From assembly GCF_018873765.1 (NCBI RefSeq), contig NC_057925.1, positions 46,531,010-46,595,009 on the forward strand: DNA of 64,000 nt, written 5' to 3'. The notes under the pieces were generated by a model, which worked only from the letters and a program-made list of their open reading frames with translations, had not been told where the DNA came from and ran no database searches. This document shows, piece by piece, positions 45,046-57,418 of this stretch; positions within the stretch are counted from its first letter, which is position 1; each line of letters opens with the position of its first letter. Source of the DNA: Telopea speciosissima (Eukaryota > Streptophyta > Magnoliopsida > Proteales > Proteaceae). The translations under genes were made by a program, and so were the position numbers.

Positions 45046-45212
45046 GGATCTTTATCGCCCCCAATACTGGACTGGGGGCGGTCAAGTGCCATCGTGCGGT
45101 TGGGCACCACCCATGTGTGCACGGTGGGACCTACTATGCACACATGGGCAGTGCCCCAGCCGCATGATGCGCACTTGATCGCCCCCAGTCCAATATTGGG
45201 GGCAATAATTTT
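45046..45212. mobile_element. Foldback MITE, GCCCCCAATA family
   Basis: The left arm ATCGCCCCCAATACTGGACT with GGGGGCG and the right arm CGCCCCCAGTCCAATATTGG with GGGCAATA are complementary. Inner segments (CCCATGTGTGCA and TGCACACATGGG) also pair, so the whole unit folds as one stem. Confidence 0.75.
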
Positions 45213-45675
45213 CCTTAGTTAATGCTCTTTCGACTTGCATCCAAATAGTGTTTTACTCCTAGATGTTTAGTCAATTGTTGCACCTCAACCCAGTTTGGAG
45301 AGAACCAGTTAACTTCGAGTTTGAGTGACATTTCACCCTTATCCACAATTCATATGCTGATTCTTCAACATTGGTCGGTTCAGACTTGAAATCTTACTCT
45401 CATTGTCTCTACAGAACTTATTCTCATTTCTGGTTCTTTGATTCAAACAGTTAGATGATTTCTCTCCTTATCTGCTTATCTGACTAGGTCGGTTGGCAAA
45501 GTGAATGCAGTGGCAGTTCAATGTCAAAGATAAGGCTGTCGATGGACACCTCTTTGGCTTAGTATTAGCCACAGTCTACCTTTCTTCTATCACAAGGATT
45601 TTTAATAGTGAACGGAGGAAAGAAAGATTTGTACCTAAGACTCTACGTCTCTACCCAAGGACTCAGGGAGGGACT

Positions 45676-45838
45676 TGGATCCTCTCTTATGCGGGAGGGG
45701 CACCATTGTTCATCAAACAACTGGCCTGTCATGACTCATGATGCGCACCGATATGCATGTTGGTATGCACATCATACCAGCCCAGCCGTTGGATGCACAC
45801 TCATACCCCTCCCACATGGGAGAGGATCCTTTCCCCCT
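45676..45838. mobile_element. Foldback MITE, GGATCCTCTC family, copy 1
   Basis: Ends TGGATCCTCTCTTATGCGGG with AGGGGCA and CCCCTCCCACATGGGAGAGG with ATCC are complementary; the inside also pairs through CGATATGCATGTTGGTATGC. Related to 46530-46672. Confidence 0.65.
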
Positions 45839-46149
45839 TGGGAGTGGCTTTACTCTTTTTTTTTTGTAAAGTAATTGAAATGCTTTATTTAGTAATTGTT
45901 TGACTAAAATGAAACATCATCCCATTATACGTTTGGGATGGGTGTGCATTGATCGTGACTTGTGAGTTGCAAGCCAGCAAGAAGTTGGATCATCTGGACT
46001 CATGTCGGTCGAACATTTTCTTGGGGAGGCAGCAACAGCCTAATGCCTTTACACATACACAAACTGCGATATGGATGGGTTACTGTAGGACCCACCCCTG
46101 AATTATTTATCTGCTATTCTAATACTCATGCCAAAAACCATAATTCATA

Positions 46150-46300
46150 ATTGCGGAGTACATAGATCTTAGCATTGAACTCCTCTCCTGGGAGTACCCG
46201 GGGGCATTCAACGGTTGGGTTGTATCGTATACATTTTGAACAGATAGATCTGTGCATTGAGCTCCTCTCCACAGGGATCCCTGAAGAGGAGGAGCCGGAT
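46150..46300. repeat. Repeat related to the GGATCCTCTC foldback family
   Basis: ATAGATCTTAGCATTGAACT with CCTCTCC and ATAGATCTGTGCATTGAGCT with CCTCTCC are direct repeats about 80 bp apart, with CAACGGTTGGG between. Ends are not definable. Confidence 0.45.
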
Positions 46301-46529
46301 CTTGGTATCCAAACGGAATTGGTTAAATGGTGGAACAAAGTAATAAAAAATCTGAGGCAAGCGCAAAATGGTGTATACAAAGCATGGGGGAGAGAGAGAG
46401 AGAGAGTACATGAAAAAATTGAATCTAAAAGGTCTAGTATGTGTCTATTTCCTGAGATTGAATTGGCACATTTTCATGGCATATGGCATAATTAAGTATG
46501 TGCCACATGGATTCCAAAATAGATTGTGG

Positions 46530-46672
46530 ATTGGGATCCTCTCCACTTAGTGGAGAGCCCAATGAGGCATCCGATGGTTGAGTTGGTCGTCAGGATGTGT
46601 GCGGCACAGCCCAACCGTTGGATGTCTTATTGGGCACTCATTGGATGTGACACTCATTGGAGAGGATCCAAA
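46530..46672. mobile_element. Foldback MITE, GGATCCTCTC family, copy 2
   Basis: Ends TTGGGATCCTCTCCACTTAG and CTCATTGGAGAGGATCCAAA are complementary. The inner CCCAATGAGGCATCCGATGG pairs with CCGTTGGATGTCTTATTGGG. Confidence 0.7.
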
Positions 46673-46823
46673 TCCATTGATTGTCTAAGTAAAGTTTACT
46701 TTTTCGATCTTTCGATCTCTTTACTGTCTTCTAGAACATTAAGGCTAAGTTTGGATATCAAGAAAAGAAAAAATTCAAATTTTTTTTTTTTTGAATTTGA
46801 GGAGAGAGATAGACACATAAAAC

Positions 46824-47204
46824 TAGGGATGCCAATTGATCGGGCTAATCAGGCTTCCACACTTTAGGACCTCGCACCATGACTGGCTGGTTTAAGTAAT
46901 CGGTTCTCATGTGCTAGGCATGGTCCTGTTTATAAATAATTGGTTGGGTACCAGTCCTTAATTGGGCTAAACAGGCTCATGACATGTTTATCTCTAAACG
47001 GGCCATAAACGGGGCATGGCTTTAAACATGTAAGGCTGGGTAGGGCTATTAGTCAGACGGTCTCGATCGGGTGATTGTTGGGTTGGACCTTTGAACCGGG
47101 GACCACCGACTGTTATTCAGACCGAGCTCAAACCCGACGTGTTTACTAAACGGGCTGGGCTGGCCTCGGGTTTTCCCAATGCGGGCCTGAAATTGACACC
47201 CCTA
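46824..47204. mobile_element. hAT-like element with GGGCTAA/GGGCC-motif interior, 8-bp target duplication
   Basis: Flanks CATAAAAC (46816-46823) and TATAAAAC (47205-47212) match at 7 of 8. Termini are TAGGGATGCCAATTGATCGG and, complemented, TAGGGGTGTCAATTTCAGGC. The 381-bp interior is rich in CGGGCTAA, GGCCATAAACGGGGC and CGGGCTGGGCTGGCC motifs. Confidence 0.85.
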
Positions 47205-47212
47205 TATAAAAC

Positions 47213-47810
47213 AATCATTGCATCATCATTATTTTTATCTCATTATGTTTTTTCTTTTCTTTTCTTGGCATCCAAACGTAGCCTAAAAGTTTGTATAAAT
47301 GGAAAATTCTATCATAATAATGGGAAAATGATGTACATACTATTATAAAGAAAAGGGATCGTTGGTAGGCTGTGTGGCCCTTGTAGCAACATGAGGGAAA
47401 TGAGAGTGCATGTGGGGGCATTCAAGAGGGGTGGGATTCAATATAAAAAAAAGAAAAAAAAAAAACAGGGTGGAATTGTTCAATTCAGTGCCGATGGGCA
47501 GTACTTTCGCCTTTCCTATGCTTAGGTGCAAGCGCCATGCATCTCTCCATCGCTATTGTCCACCCGCAGTCACCCTCCTATCGTGCCCCGTCGGCCCTGC
47601 AACAAGTTGTTGTGATCAGCCCCTTTCGCCTATACAATATACAGTCTGATCCAAAAATTCTCATTAAGCTATTGTTGATTCTTGAGATCCCAATACGCAC
47701 TGACATTGGCCCTCCTGTAGCCCTATACCGGGATCTCTCTTTTGCAAGCCCTCGCACCACCGGCCATGAACCCAAGCAAGCAAAGAAAGAGTGTAGAACC
47801 TCCATGGGTA
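47213..47810. other. Intergenic stretch, no recognisable gene
   Basis: Frames at 47410-47821 are open but resemble no family I know and have no supporting context. Contains A-rich and poly-A-like tracts (47446-47465). Confidence 0.45.
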
Positions 47811-47815
47811 GTGGG

Positions 47816-48347
47816 TGTTAGATTAAATCGATCCGAATAGGGACAAAATCCCAAAAACCAGGATCTCCACAGGGCGTTCAAGAACACAATCAAATAAATA
47901 ATAGAAACATTGATAGAACCACCAACCTTGTTTCGCATCCATAGTGATGATGATTGCAGCGAAAAATAAAGAACAAGATCTAGGTGCTTCCCCTTTATTC
48001 CCAAAGTAACTGGCTTGACGAGAATAACGTATGCACAGGGATGATGAACACTAAATATCTCCCTCTCTGTCTAGAATGCACTCCACAATAGAGATTGAGA
48101 ATAATTTGTTGTTATGGGTAGAGGGGGGACCTAACTCTCCTTATATAGTAATTTTTATACGGTCTGACTCATCACAGTCCCAATAGGAATCTATCTGCCC
48201 ACACTAAAGCCAGTCCACATAAGATTCCTAATATAACTCAATGACCCCCTTAATTAGACCAGTACCATAATTAGCATGAGTTTTACTTTATTTAATATTA
48301 GTCCATAATAAGTAATATGGAATTATATTCCAAATATAATTCTAACA
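47816..48347 (-). mobile_element. Solo LTR (532 bp) with perfect 5-bp target duplication
   Basis: Flanked by GTGGG on both sides (47811-47815 and 48348-48352). It starts TGTTAGATT and ends ATTCTAACA, the TG...CA rule extended to a 7-bp inverted repeat TGTTAGA/TCTAACA. On the minus strand a TATA-like ACTATATAAGGAGAGTTAGG is present, which sets the orientation. No internal domain, so it arose by recombination between two LTRs. Copia-type affinity is likely from the size and ends. Confidence 0.9.
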
Positions 48348-48352
48348 GTGGG

Positions 48353-49275
48353 TACCTCTATGATCAAGAACAAGATTAGATGGAGATCAGAGTAAGGATC
48401 GGGATTGGATATGAAATCCGGAGAGTGCAATCGTCATAGTTGTCATTGGTAGAGGAGGACCACGAACGGAATTGAAGGCAGTCCCAGAATAATTTCTAAC
48501 TCCTGAAGGTTGTGATAGGAGAGGCCTTTGGTGTCGGATTCTTCATCTCCGATAATGTCAAGGAGTGGAATGATGACCAGTAAACCCCCACTGAACCTTG
48601 TAGTCCCCTCTACATTTTGTGTAACCAATACTTTCAAGCATGGAACTAAATCTCAGTAGGTTTCGATCGGGACAATTCGGTTTCACAGCAAACCGGAACA
48701 AAACCTTAGGGGAGTTTAAAAAATACCAAGTTTCAACTGGTTCAACTAGTTTCGACAAAAAAAATACCAAGTTTCGACTAGTTTCGACTAGTTTTGACCA
48801 CCCCATCACCTGTTGAGTTTTATCCAAAAAATACCAGGTTTCAACTAGTTTCAACCAATTCTCAATTTCTGTCTGGTCAAAACCTACGTCGACACCATAT
48901 TTTTTATCCTAGCTTTCAAGCTACTTGAGAGGAGTAGTGCCATGACATGATGGCATGGGGTTGAAATCACATTTATAAACCTAGGATCATTTACTTACAC
49001 GTAAAATAAAATTTGACAAAGAAACGACCAGTGTTTTTCTTGAAAAGAATGGGCAGTCAAGAGATTCCTTTTTGTTTGCATGTGTAGAGAACTTTTTCTA
49101 CACCGATGCCTCCATGCGATTGGGGAAGTAGGGAGAGTGACGTTACAATTTAGATTGAGAAAGCCGATTGGAGGGTGCAACCACGCTTGACGGATAGATG
49201 GGGAAGGTGTTGCTTGGTGCGATTCCACCCTGGTCGATGCCACAAATTCCTCAAAGGCCTTCTGGGCGTAACTGA
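48353..49275. repeat. Repeat-rich intergenic stretch with TTTCGACTAG-motif segment
   Basis: At about 48657-48886 the sequence is dominated by GTTTCGACTAGTTTCGACTA and AATACCA-GGTTTCAACTAGTTT motifs between ends TAGGTTTCGATC and GGTCAAAACCTA. It looks like another motif-filled hAT-like element without a visible target duplication. Nothing recognisable in 48890-49275. Confidence 0.5.
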
Positions 49276-49489
49276 ACGGATTATTATCCTTTCCAATTCC
49301 TAAAGCTCGACAATGCGATAGTGCTAGGTGGAGATGCTGACACGTGGTAGCTCGGACATCCAATGGTCCAAGTTCAACATAGGCAATGAGCTCGGACCGT
49401 TGGACGTTCGAGTTGCCACGTATCGGCATCTCCACCTAACACTACTGCACTGCCGAGCTTTAGGGAATTGAAGAGAATAATTTTCCTGA
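49276..49489. mobile_element. Long foldback MITE, arms about 90 bp
   Basis: The left half (GGATTATTATCC..., CCTAAAGCTCGACAATGCGA, GTGGAGATGCTGACACGTGG, TAGCTCGGACATCCAATGGT) is complementary to the right half along almost its whole length. The loop is only a few tens of bases. Confidence 0.75.
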
Positions 49490-49493
49490 GTGA

Positions 49494-50059
49494 TAAGGAT
49501 GTAAACGGATCGAATTCTGTCAGATAGTGTCATTATCATATTCGTATCCGATTATATTCGGACGGATTCAGATAACATCCTATTGATTTTCAGACGGATT
49601 CGGATAATATCCTATCCGTTTACATCTTTACCGTTTTGTTGATGAGGGTTAGGGTTGAGACTTGAGAGTTCAGCAACTACCCTTTCTTCTACGCTTCTTA
49701 GTCTTTGATTTTCTTACGTTTTCTATGTTTGATTTTATCTTGTATTTATTTTAATAGATATGTGATTCCGTGTATCACAATGCATAAAACAATATATATA
49801 AACCAATAGAAAATCTAAAAAAAGAATCACATTATTTTAACTTATAAAATTATAAAAATAAAAAACTTAATTAGATAGACGACACAAAGATATATTTTAG
49901 ACATTTTATTATCGTCGGATTGCTAAAATCGAATAATAATTGGTCGGATAGGGGGATTATCATATTCGTATCCGATTAGTTTTCAGACGGATTCGGATCT
50001 CCTAAATGGATACGAACGTGGATTGAATACGGATTTTCGAATATCCGTTGATATCCTTA
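49494..50059. mobile_element. Decayed CGGATTCGG-motif element(s)
   Basis: TAAGGATGTAAACGGATC at the left and CCGTTGATATCCTTA at the right resemble the ends of the element at 42483. A second right-type end (CCGTTTACATCTTTA) lies at 49616-49630. The interior has GACGGATTCGGAT repeats around an AT-rich block. No matching flank repeat. Confidence 0.5.
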
Positions 50060-51342
50060 AATGAACATCTTGGAAGGAGACCAGTCCTTGCGGTTGAAAA
50101 CCTTTTATTACTCCTATATTATATAACTTTTGGGATGTGGGAAGGCTAGGTGTATTATATCTCCCTAGAGTCATAGACCCCGCAATGGCGGGAGCCTCAT
50201 GCACTAGGTATGCGGTATGCCCATTAAATTACTATAATTTTGGGAATAAGACAAAGGGCAGTTACAAGAAAATACAACTTCTCCCTTCATTTTGGTGACA
50301 ACAGGATACGATATATATATATATACGGTTCGGCTTCAAATTGACCTTATAACTTATATACATTTAAACCAACCAAACCAAACCAAACCAATCGATTAAC
50401 ACCCGTATCTTTATGTGGACTAGGGTAGAACGTGTTTTTTTTTATCACTCAGAGCCACCCAGTATCCACCAATATCCGTTGACATCCTTAAGTGAACACC
50501 TTGAAAGGAGACCAGTCCTTGCGGTTGAAAACCTTTTATTACTCCTATATTATATAACTTTTGGGAAGGCTAGGTGTATTATCTCTCCCTAGAGTCGTAG
50601 ACCCTGCAATGGCGGGAGCCTCATGCACTAGGTATGCGGTATGCCCATTAAATAACTATAATTTTGGGAATAAGACAAAAGGGCAGTTACAAGAAAGATA
50701 CAACTTCTTCCTTCATTTTGGTGACAATAGGATCCAATATATATACGGTTCGGATTCGAATTGACCTTATAACTTACATACATTTAAACCAACCAAACCA
50801 AACCAAACCAATCGATTAACACCTGTACCTTTATGTTGACCAGGGTAGAACGTGTTTTTTTTTTATCACTTAGAGCCACCGAGTATCCACTAATAACCGT
50901 TGACATCCTTAAGTGAACACCTTGAAAGGAGACCAGTCCTTGCGGTTGAAAACCTTTTATTACTCCTATATTATATAACATTTGGGAAGGCTAGGTGTAT
51001 TATATATTTATATCTCTCTAGAGTTGTAGGCCCCGCCATGGCGGGAACCTCATGCACTAGATATGCCGTATGAACATTAAATAACTTTAATTTTGGGAAT
51101 AAGACAAGAGGGCAGTTACAATAAAGATACTACTTCTCCCTTCATTTTGGTGACAATATGATACAGATTGATTGTGAGAGTACTGGCGCAGGCCACACTC
51201 CCGAACATATTTCTTTTTCCTATAACTTATATACGTTTAAACCAATCAAACCAAACCAAACCAATTTATTAACACCCGTGCCATTATGTGGACCAGGATA
51301 GAACGTGTATTTTATCAGTCACTGAGCCACTCAGTATCCACC
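50041..51342. repeat. Tandem array of three units of about 430 bp
   Basis: Units start near 50041, 50472 and 50893, each with AATATCCGTTGACATCCTTA, AAGGAGACCAGTCCTTGCGG and TTGAAAACCTTTTATTACTC. They continue through CCCGCAATGGCGGGAGCCTC (the tail of an Au SINE), AAACCAACCAAACCAAACCA and end TAGAACGTGTTTT...GAGCCAC.CAGTATCCAC. Units 1 and 2 are about 95% alike by eye; unit 3 is more diverged and carries a fragment of the CCGGGAGTGTGG MITE (51178-51216). No coding capacity. Confidence 0.9.
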
Positions 51343-51661
51343 ACAATTTAAAGGTTGTGAAGTGTTGAACTTTCCCACTGATGGAGTTGTTTAGAAGGAA
51401 CCAAACAATAAGGTGGAAGGGCATCTCCAGGAAGAGATATTCGGTGGGTAAGATGTCGAAGGCTTCATCCACACCTCGACCTCAGTCTTCGCAAGTAACT
51501 TTGACGCAGATTAACCAAAGAACTCAGAAAAAGTTTTAACTTTCAGGCAAAAATTAAGCTCCCAGCCTTGCGTGCTACATGCAAGGCTTGTGGGTTTGTA
51601 CTAGATTACTAGTATGTAAATTGCAGAAAGAGTCCCATGGCTGAGTAAGTCACACGAAGGG

Positions 51662-54600
51662 ATGGAAGATCTATGGAGGGAGAGAAAAGCTTATCCCCTC
51701 TTGGGTCTTATGTCTATAGGTGTTATTCTTTACCTGAATTTCGGCGACAAGCTTTCATTCCCGATTCTATGGCAGCCAAAGATGAGTTTTGTCGGTACCA
51801 ACTCCACCCGATTTGTCATCAACGATGATAATGGCGAACAATCAATATTCTACGTTAATGGGTGGAATTCGTACTGGTTGATGGAGGAAAGTGTGTGGAG
51901 TACTTCGAGGTATAAGGTTTCTGAGATGCTCAAGAGAGGATCCCAGATGGGGATGACTGTTTGTCGGACATGGGCATTCAGTGATGGTGATCGTCATGAT
52001 TCTCTTCAGTTCGCACCTGGGTTCTTCAATGAAAAGGTTTTCCAGGTACATCGAGGTCTTTCAAGTTTCAATTCTACCTTCAACCCCCTCCCCCCAAGGT
52101 GTTAGTGATTGTAAAATTGAACTGCTTCGTTCTGCCGACAGTTACCGAATTTCCTGTTTTCTTCAGTTTCAGATCTGTTGTCTCTTAATTTAGCAATTGT
52201 TTCCAGAAGGAGATTTTTCTGAATAGTAGGATTTATTACAGAAACCTGCAACTATGCAATCGGGCGTATCATTAATTAGTAATTCAATTGATAGAGGAGA
52301 TAACAGATGCTGTGCTGTCTAATTGGTTGATAACATGTCGAGACATGGGTGAGACTTGGATTTTCCTTGATTTTCCAGTTCTGGTGATCAAGTTTGGCTT
52401 GGGTTGTCATGAATATATAATCATAAAAAATTCTAGAAGAGAGAGAAGACTCGATTGGTGCCTGGTTTATCAGCTGGAATCGTCAAATGTCTGACTACTA
52501 ATCTTGGGGACTAATCACCCAGTGGTTTCACCAATTTATGACATATTTTCGATCTCAGGGGTAAAGTTTGAATTTCAGGGGTGTGGGGGGTGGGGGGGGG
52601 AGAGGGGGTTTCTTTTTGAAGTATCTGTATGGCTCTGCTAAAATTATTTAGTATAGCCTTTTTCATATTGCTGACAAAGGTGTGAGCATGAAGGAAGTGG
52701 GGGCAATTGCTGGCTAGTTCCACTTATGTCGACTAGCCATGTTCTTACCTTCTAAGAAAATGGAGGGGATTTGTCCAACTTGTGCATTTCTTATTGTCTT
52801 TTCCATTAATGAAGTTGTCTAAAGTTGAACTAATGACCACATTATCCACCTGGAGAGCCAAGAATACAACTCAATTGGACTAAGCTCTATTCCAAGTAAA
52901 TGATGACAACCAAGAATAGAAATGGGCCACAATGCACCTCCCGAACTTCCCTTTCGTTGTGTATAACCTGTCTCTTTTTTTTTTGGGCGTATGTCTCATC
53001 CATTACGGCAGTCTTATAAACTGGTTTTATTCTTTCAGTTGCAAGAAGCACAGTATCTTGTTCATTTAAATGCAATCCCTCCCCAAACACCCACAGAAAT
53101 TTGTGTGGAAGTTTCACATTGTTTTGTTACATAATCAGCTCTACTTTTCCATTTTCATTTTCATTGATGAAGTTGTCTAACCTTTGGACTGATGAAGTCA
53201 TATTCGTGAGTTTCAGTTTGGTCACAGTGATGGAAGGGGTAGTTTTTATGAAGTCAATTTAAAATATTCCCAAGGTTGCTATTTCTCTGATCCTATATGC
53301 CTTGATTTGATATTATTTGAACTCCTAAAGTAATTTATTTGGTTTATCTTTTTTTTTTTCTTCCAAAAGCACCTTAACCATTAGTAGTTTTTGAAGCATC
53401 TTAAACCTTTTGCCACTTAGAGTGGTATATCTACAAAAATATTTTGCTAGTGTTGCAATTTTTCCATTGCTTTCCCCATTCTATGTGATGCCAATGGTTA
53501 TGTAGCAGAACTCATTGCACCATATGCCACTGGTAGTGTCACCAATTTAATCTGCACCATTTTATTTGTATTTGGTACATCTGGACATAAACTTTGGTAG
53601 CTTCACTATCTTATGAATTTTGATACATCCTTATTTCTGGATCATAATTGACTGACTCCATTTGCTTTTAGGGCTTGGATTTTGTGATAGCTGAAGCAAG
53701 GAAACATAAGATAAGGTTAATCCTTAGTCTAGTAAATAACCTGGACGCCTTTGGTGGAAAAGCTCAGTATGTAAAATGGGCACAAGAAGCTGGAGTCAAT
53801 GTCTCATCCTCGACTGATTCATTTTTTTCACATCCAACTATAAAGAGATACTACAAGGATTACATTAAGGTATGTTTGTGAACATTGGTTTGCAAAAGTA
53901 TAGGAATATATTTTACTCCCTTGCTTGAAGAAGGATCTGCATTCCAAATATTTCCTACTCGTTAAGCCATCTCTGTGATACTTCTCATCAAACAGTGGAT
54001 CTCTACCCTTTACTGTAGTGTACTTGTATCAAATAACCCAAAAAGTATGTGATGATTGTGGAGGAATGTGGGGACATCTGAGAGAAGTAAGTTGCATGAG
54101 AATTTGATAGGAGGTGGAAAACTCCTCTCTTAAAACCATCAGGTAAAATAACACGTAGACCACCTTCTAAAGCTTAATTAGTTATGTAGATTAACGCAGA
54201 GATGTCAAGATCCACTTAGATAAATATTCTTATTTGATGCTTCCAGGTCAGCATTTTGTCTAACAAATTTCATGCTCAAAATGTGTTTTTTGAATGTTTT
54301 AAGGTTTAGAGGTTAAAGTTAGCTGTCTCTATAGTTTGCCAGCTTTAGTTTTTATGCATGACTCTGCCAAGTGAATTGCTTGATTCTTTGACCGATTTGG
54401 CTTCCCCTTAGTAACTTTACTGTGTTCAGTCATGCATTTTTGTTGAAAATCAACTCAACTAAGACTTGCATGCTTTATTAAACCAAGAATTATCAAAAAC
54501 AAAAAATGTTAATTTGGTTCACCAGAGATTTCTTTCATTGTACTTGATGGATAAACCTTGTAGTCACTGCATGACCCTCTAAAGTTGTCTCAGTTTGCGT

Positions 54601-57418
54601 TAATCACTTTGGATGTGCTTGATTGTTGATGGATGGCTTGAAAAGAAAAAAAAAGACAATTTTATCTCTTTTTGCTCCTGTTATTGTTATGAATTGTCAT
54701 CCCCTTGTACTTCTGTACTTACAGCTTTCATAGTATTAATGTAGTCTTAACATTCTCTTGTTGTTAAAAAGGGAAATCTCTCCTAAAGCCCTTGAACTTC
54801 ATAGTTCCTTCTCAGAATTACAAATCCTATGAGAAGTGAAAAATAATCTAGCAATTGCCATATTTTTCTCTTCTACTTTGAACAACAAAGGTTTGTCTTC
54901 CTTTCATTTTATACAAAATGTAAGCTTTTATATTTCCAAATCAAATTTGGTTTTTGAAATATTAATTTAGATACTTGGATTACGTGAAGCCTTGATCATG
55001 ATCCAAAGGCATGATTGGTACCTAAAAGCCTCATCCACTCAACGTTTATTATTTTGATACATGTTTACCGGCTATGATGTATGGTGCAGAATGTTAGGCT
55101 GTTAGGAAGCATCATGTAGGTAAACTCAGTGTATCGGAGATGAGGATGTTGAGATGGATGAGTGGCAAAACTAGGAAGGTTAAGGAATGATCATATTAGA
55201 GCTGATTTGGGAGTAGCTCCAATACATGATAAGCTACGAGAAAGTCATTTGAGGTGGCATGGTCATATTCAACGGAGGCCTTTGGATGCTCCAGTATGGA
55301 GTAGTGATTTGATTTAGATTGAAGGAACTAAAAGAATTAGGGGCAAACCTAAAATGACCCTAGGAGAAGTGGTGAGGAAAAACATGCATAATTTAGGCCT
55401 TGTATCAAGTATGACCTCGAATAGAGTTGATTGGAGGGCAAGGATCCATGTAGCCGACCCCATTTAGTGTTGTTGTTTAGAGCATCCCCCCCCCCCCCCC
55501 CACACACACACACACAAAAAAAGAAAAAGGAAAAAAAGACTAGTGTAGTATAGAATCTGTTAAATCATAGAAGTAAATTTATGGACAGGCATTAAATTTA
55601 CTTGTTATAGAATGAATGGATCAATTGTGATCTTGTTTGCATTAACAAGTTTCAATTATACTAAAACTGAACTGTAACACCATGCTAGCACAATCTGTAT
55701 TTTTTATTTTTTATTCATAAAATTTTAGAGAATTTGGGCCTGACTCTTGAGTCAAGCCCAGACCCTGGTGATCCCCAAGTGAGCTCCATCCCATGCTTTC
55801 CAAGTTTGAGTCAAGTTTCCATGTCAATACGTGAGATGTGCATCATCTTCCTATTCCTATGTCTTTATTTTAAGATTCTCTCTTTGAAATGTTGCAGGCC
55901 ATTGTGGCAAGAAAGAACTCAATAACTGGGCGGAGATATTCTGAAGAGCCAGCAGTATTTGCTTGGGAACTCATAAATGAGCCACGCTGCACATCTAGTT
56001 CGTCTGCTCCTCTTCTTCAGGTGCAAAATAGTCCAAACCCCAACGTCTTGGTTTATATATTTGACCTCTTGTTGCTGCAGACATTTAGCATACCCTGCAA
56101 ATGGTACTTCTAATCAGATGATCAACATATATTCCCTTGGGGCATTCTGCATATTTGACTTACATTTAAGATCCCTTATCACACAGACCAACCCCAGGTG
56201 GATGATTATAACCATCCATCTAATAGGTTAGTTCCTTGACAATGTCATCCGATGTGGTTTATCTTTGCATGGGGAAATGGTGGATCCCACCTTCCCATGT
56301 ATGCCATGCCCTTTAGTAGGTTGGCGTTTTATGCTACCCCTATTCATACTTTATATGTTCTTATGTCCTTTTTCTATGATTAATTTTTGGTGGAACAGAC
56401 TTGGATTACAGAAATGGCATCATTTATCAAGAGTTTGGACCAAAAACATCTGGTGACCGTCGGACTCGAAGGGTTCTATGGACCAAAAACAACTGAAAGA
56501 TCTGGAGTGAATCCTGGGGAATGGGCAGCCTTGCTTGGATCAGATTTTATACAGGACTCAGCAATTGAAAATATTGATTTTGCTTCTGTTCATGCATACC
56601 CTGATAGCTGGTCAGTCAATTTTCTATGACTTGGTTTGAGAACAAATGATGTTTTGTCACCAATGAACCCAACCGTGGTAGTGTACCACAACCGTTACTG
56701 ATCTGAAACTTTCAATTAGGTGAGGTTTCAGTTTAATTTGATGCAGCCTTCACAGCGGAGGATCTTAGACTTTGTAGAACTGAACTTGGATGGATCCCCA
56801 AATGAGAGTTTAGGGTACAGGTGAACCAGTTAATCATCTTGGCCCTTGCAAACGTAGTGGTGGTCTCATATTGTAATATGCCTCATCTAAGAGGCTTCAC
56901 AAGAGGTTCAGATCAGTGAATTGGTGGGCCACTTAGGGTTCATTGAGGATTGTGGATTGGTTTCATCAAATACTTTTACCATCTTTTCTTATATCAATGA
57001 CATCTTACCATGACCCTCTTGCAGGATCTCTGGTGCTGATCTGGAAGAAAAAGCACATTTTCTTTCACGTTGGGTGGATTACCATATACATGATGGAGAG
57101 AGTGTGCTGAAAAAACCAGTCCTTTTCACTGAGGTTGGCTCTTCAATGCACAGAACAAATGATACAGCTTTACTGAAGATTATTTATGATAAAGTATACG
57201 AGTCAGCAAAGAAAAAGGAGGCTGGAGCAGGAGCCTTAATTTGGCAGTTTCTCGTTGAAGGAGTGGAGAGCTATAGTGATCAATTCTCCCTTGTAGCATG
57301 GGATCATCCTGCTACTTATAAACTGATTTTAGAACAGTCATGCAGACTGCGAATCATGTTTGAGAAAGGTGAAGCAGACAAGAAAGTTAACCATGCAGAT
57401 CTTTGTTTTGGCAGTTAG
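51662..57418 (+). CDS. MAN: Endo-1,4-beta-mannanase (GH5_7), five exons
   Basis: Exons 51662-52045, 53672-53869, 55898-56020, 56399-56610 and 57025-57418 (phases 0, 0, 0, 2) encode about 436 residues, the usual size for plant MAN proteins. Residues about 10-27 ([20 protein letters not shown]) form a signal anchor or uncleaved signal peptide. The GH5 barrel follows, with [21 protein letters not shown] and ELINEPRC, whose Glu (about residue 222) is the acid/base, HAYPDSW with the conserved His/Tyr, and VLFTEVGSS, whose Glu (about 342) is the nucleophile. The 120-residue spacing suits the family. The enzyme cleaves mannan and glucomannan in cell walls during germination, growth and wood formation. 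The conserved WQ and WDHP stretch near the end is intact. All key residues are present, so the enzyme should be active. Membership of the MAN2/5/6 side of the family is suggested by the N-terminal anchor only. Confidence 0.95.
55088..55480 (+). mobile_element. RTE-type LINE 3' fragment in MAN intron 2
   Basis: A nearly open frame reads [56 protein letters not shown] and [13 protein letters not shown], the conserved C-terminal end of RTE LINE reverse transcriptases, followed by TTTAGTGTTGTTGTT. It has scattered stops and shifts, and is followed by a C/CA microsatellite at 55486-55517. Confidence 0.85.

Noticed and set aside
47537-47821. 94-codon plus-strand frame with protein-like composition
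   Set aside because: No recognisable motif, no splice context, and its 3' end enters the solo LTR.
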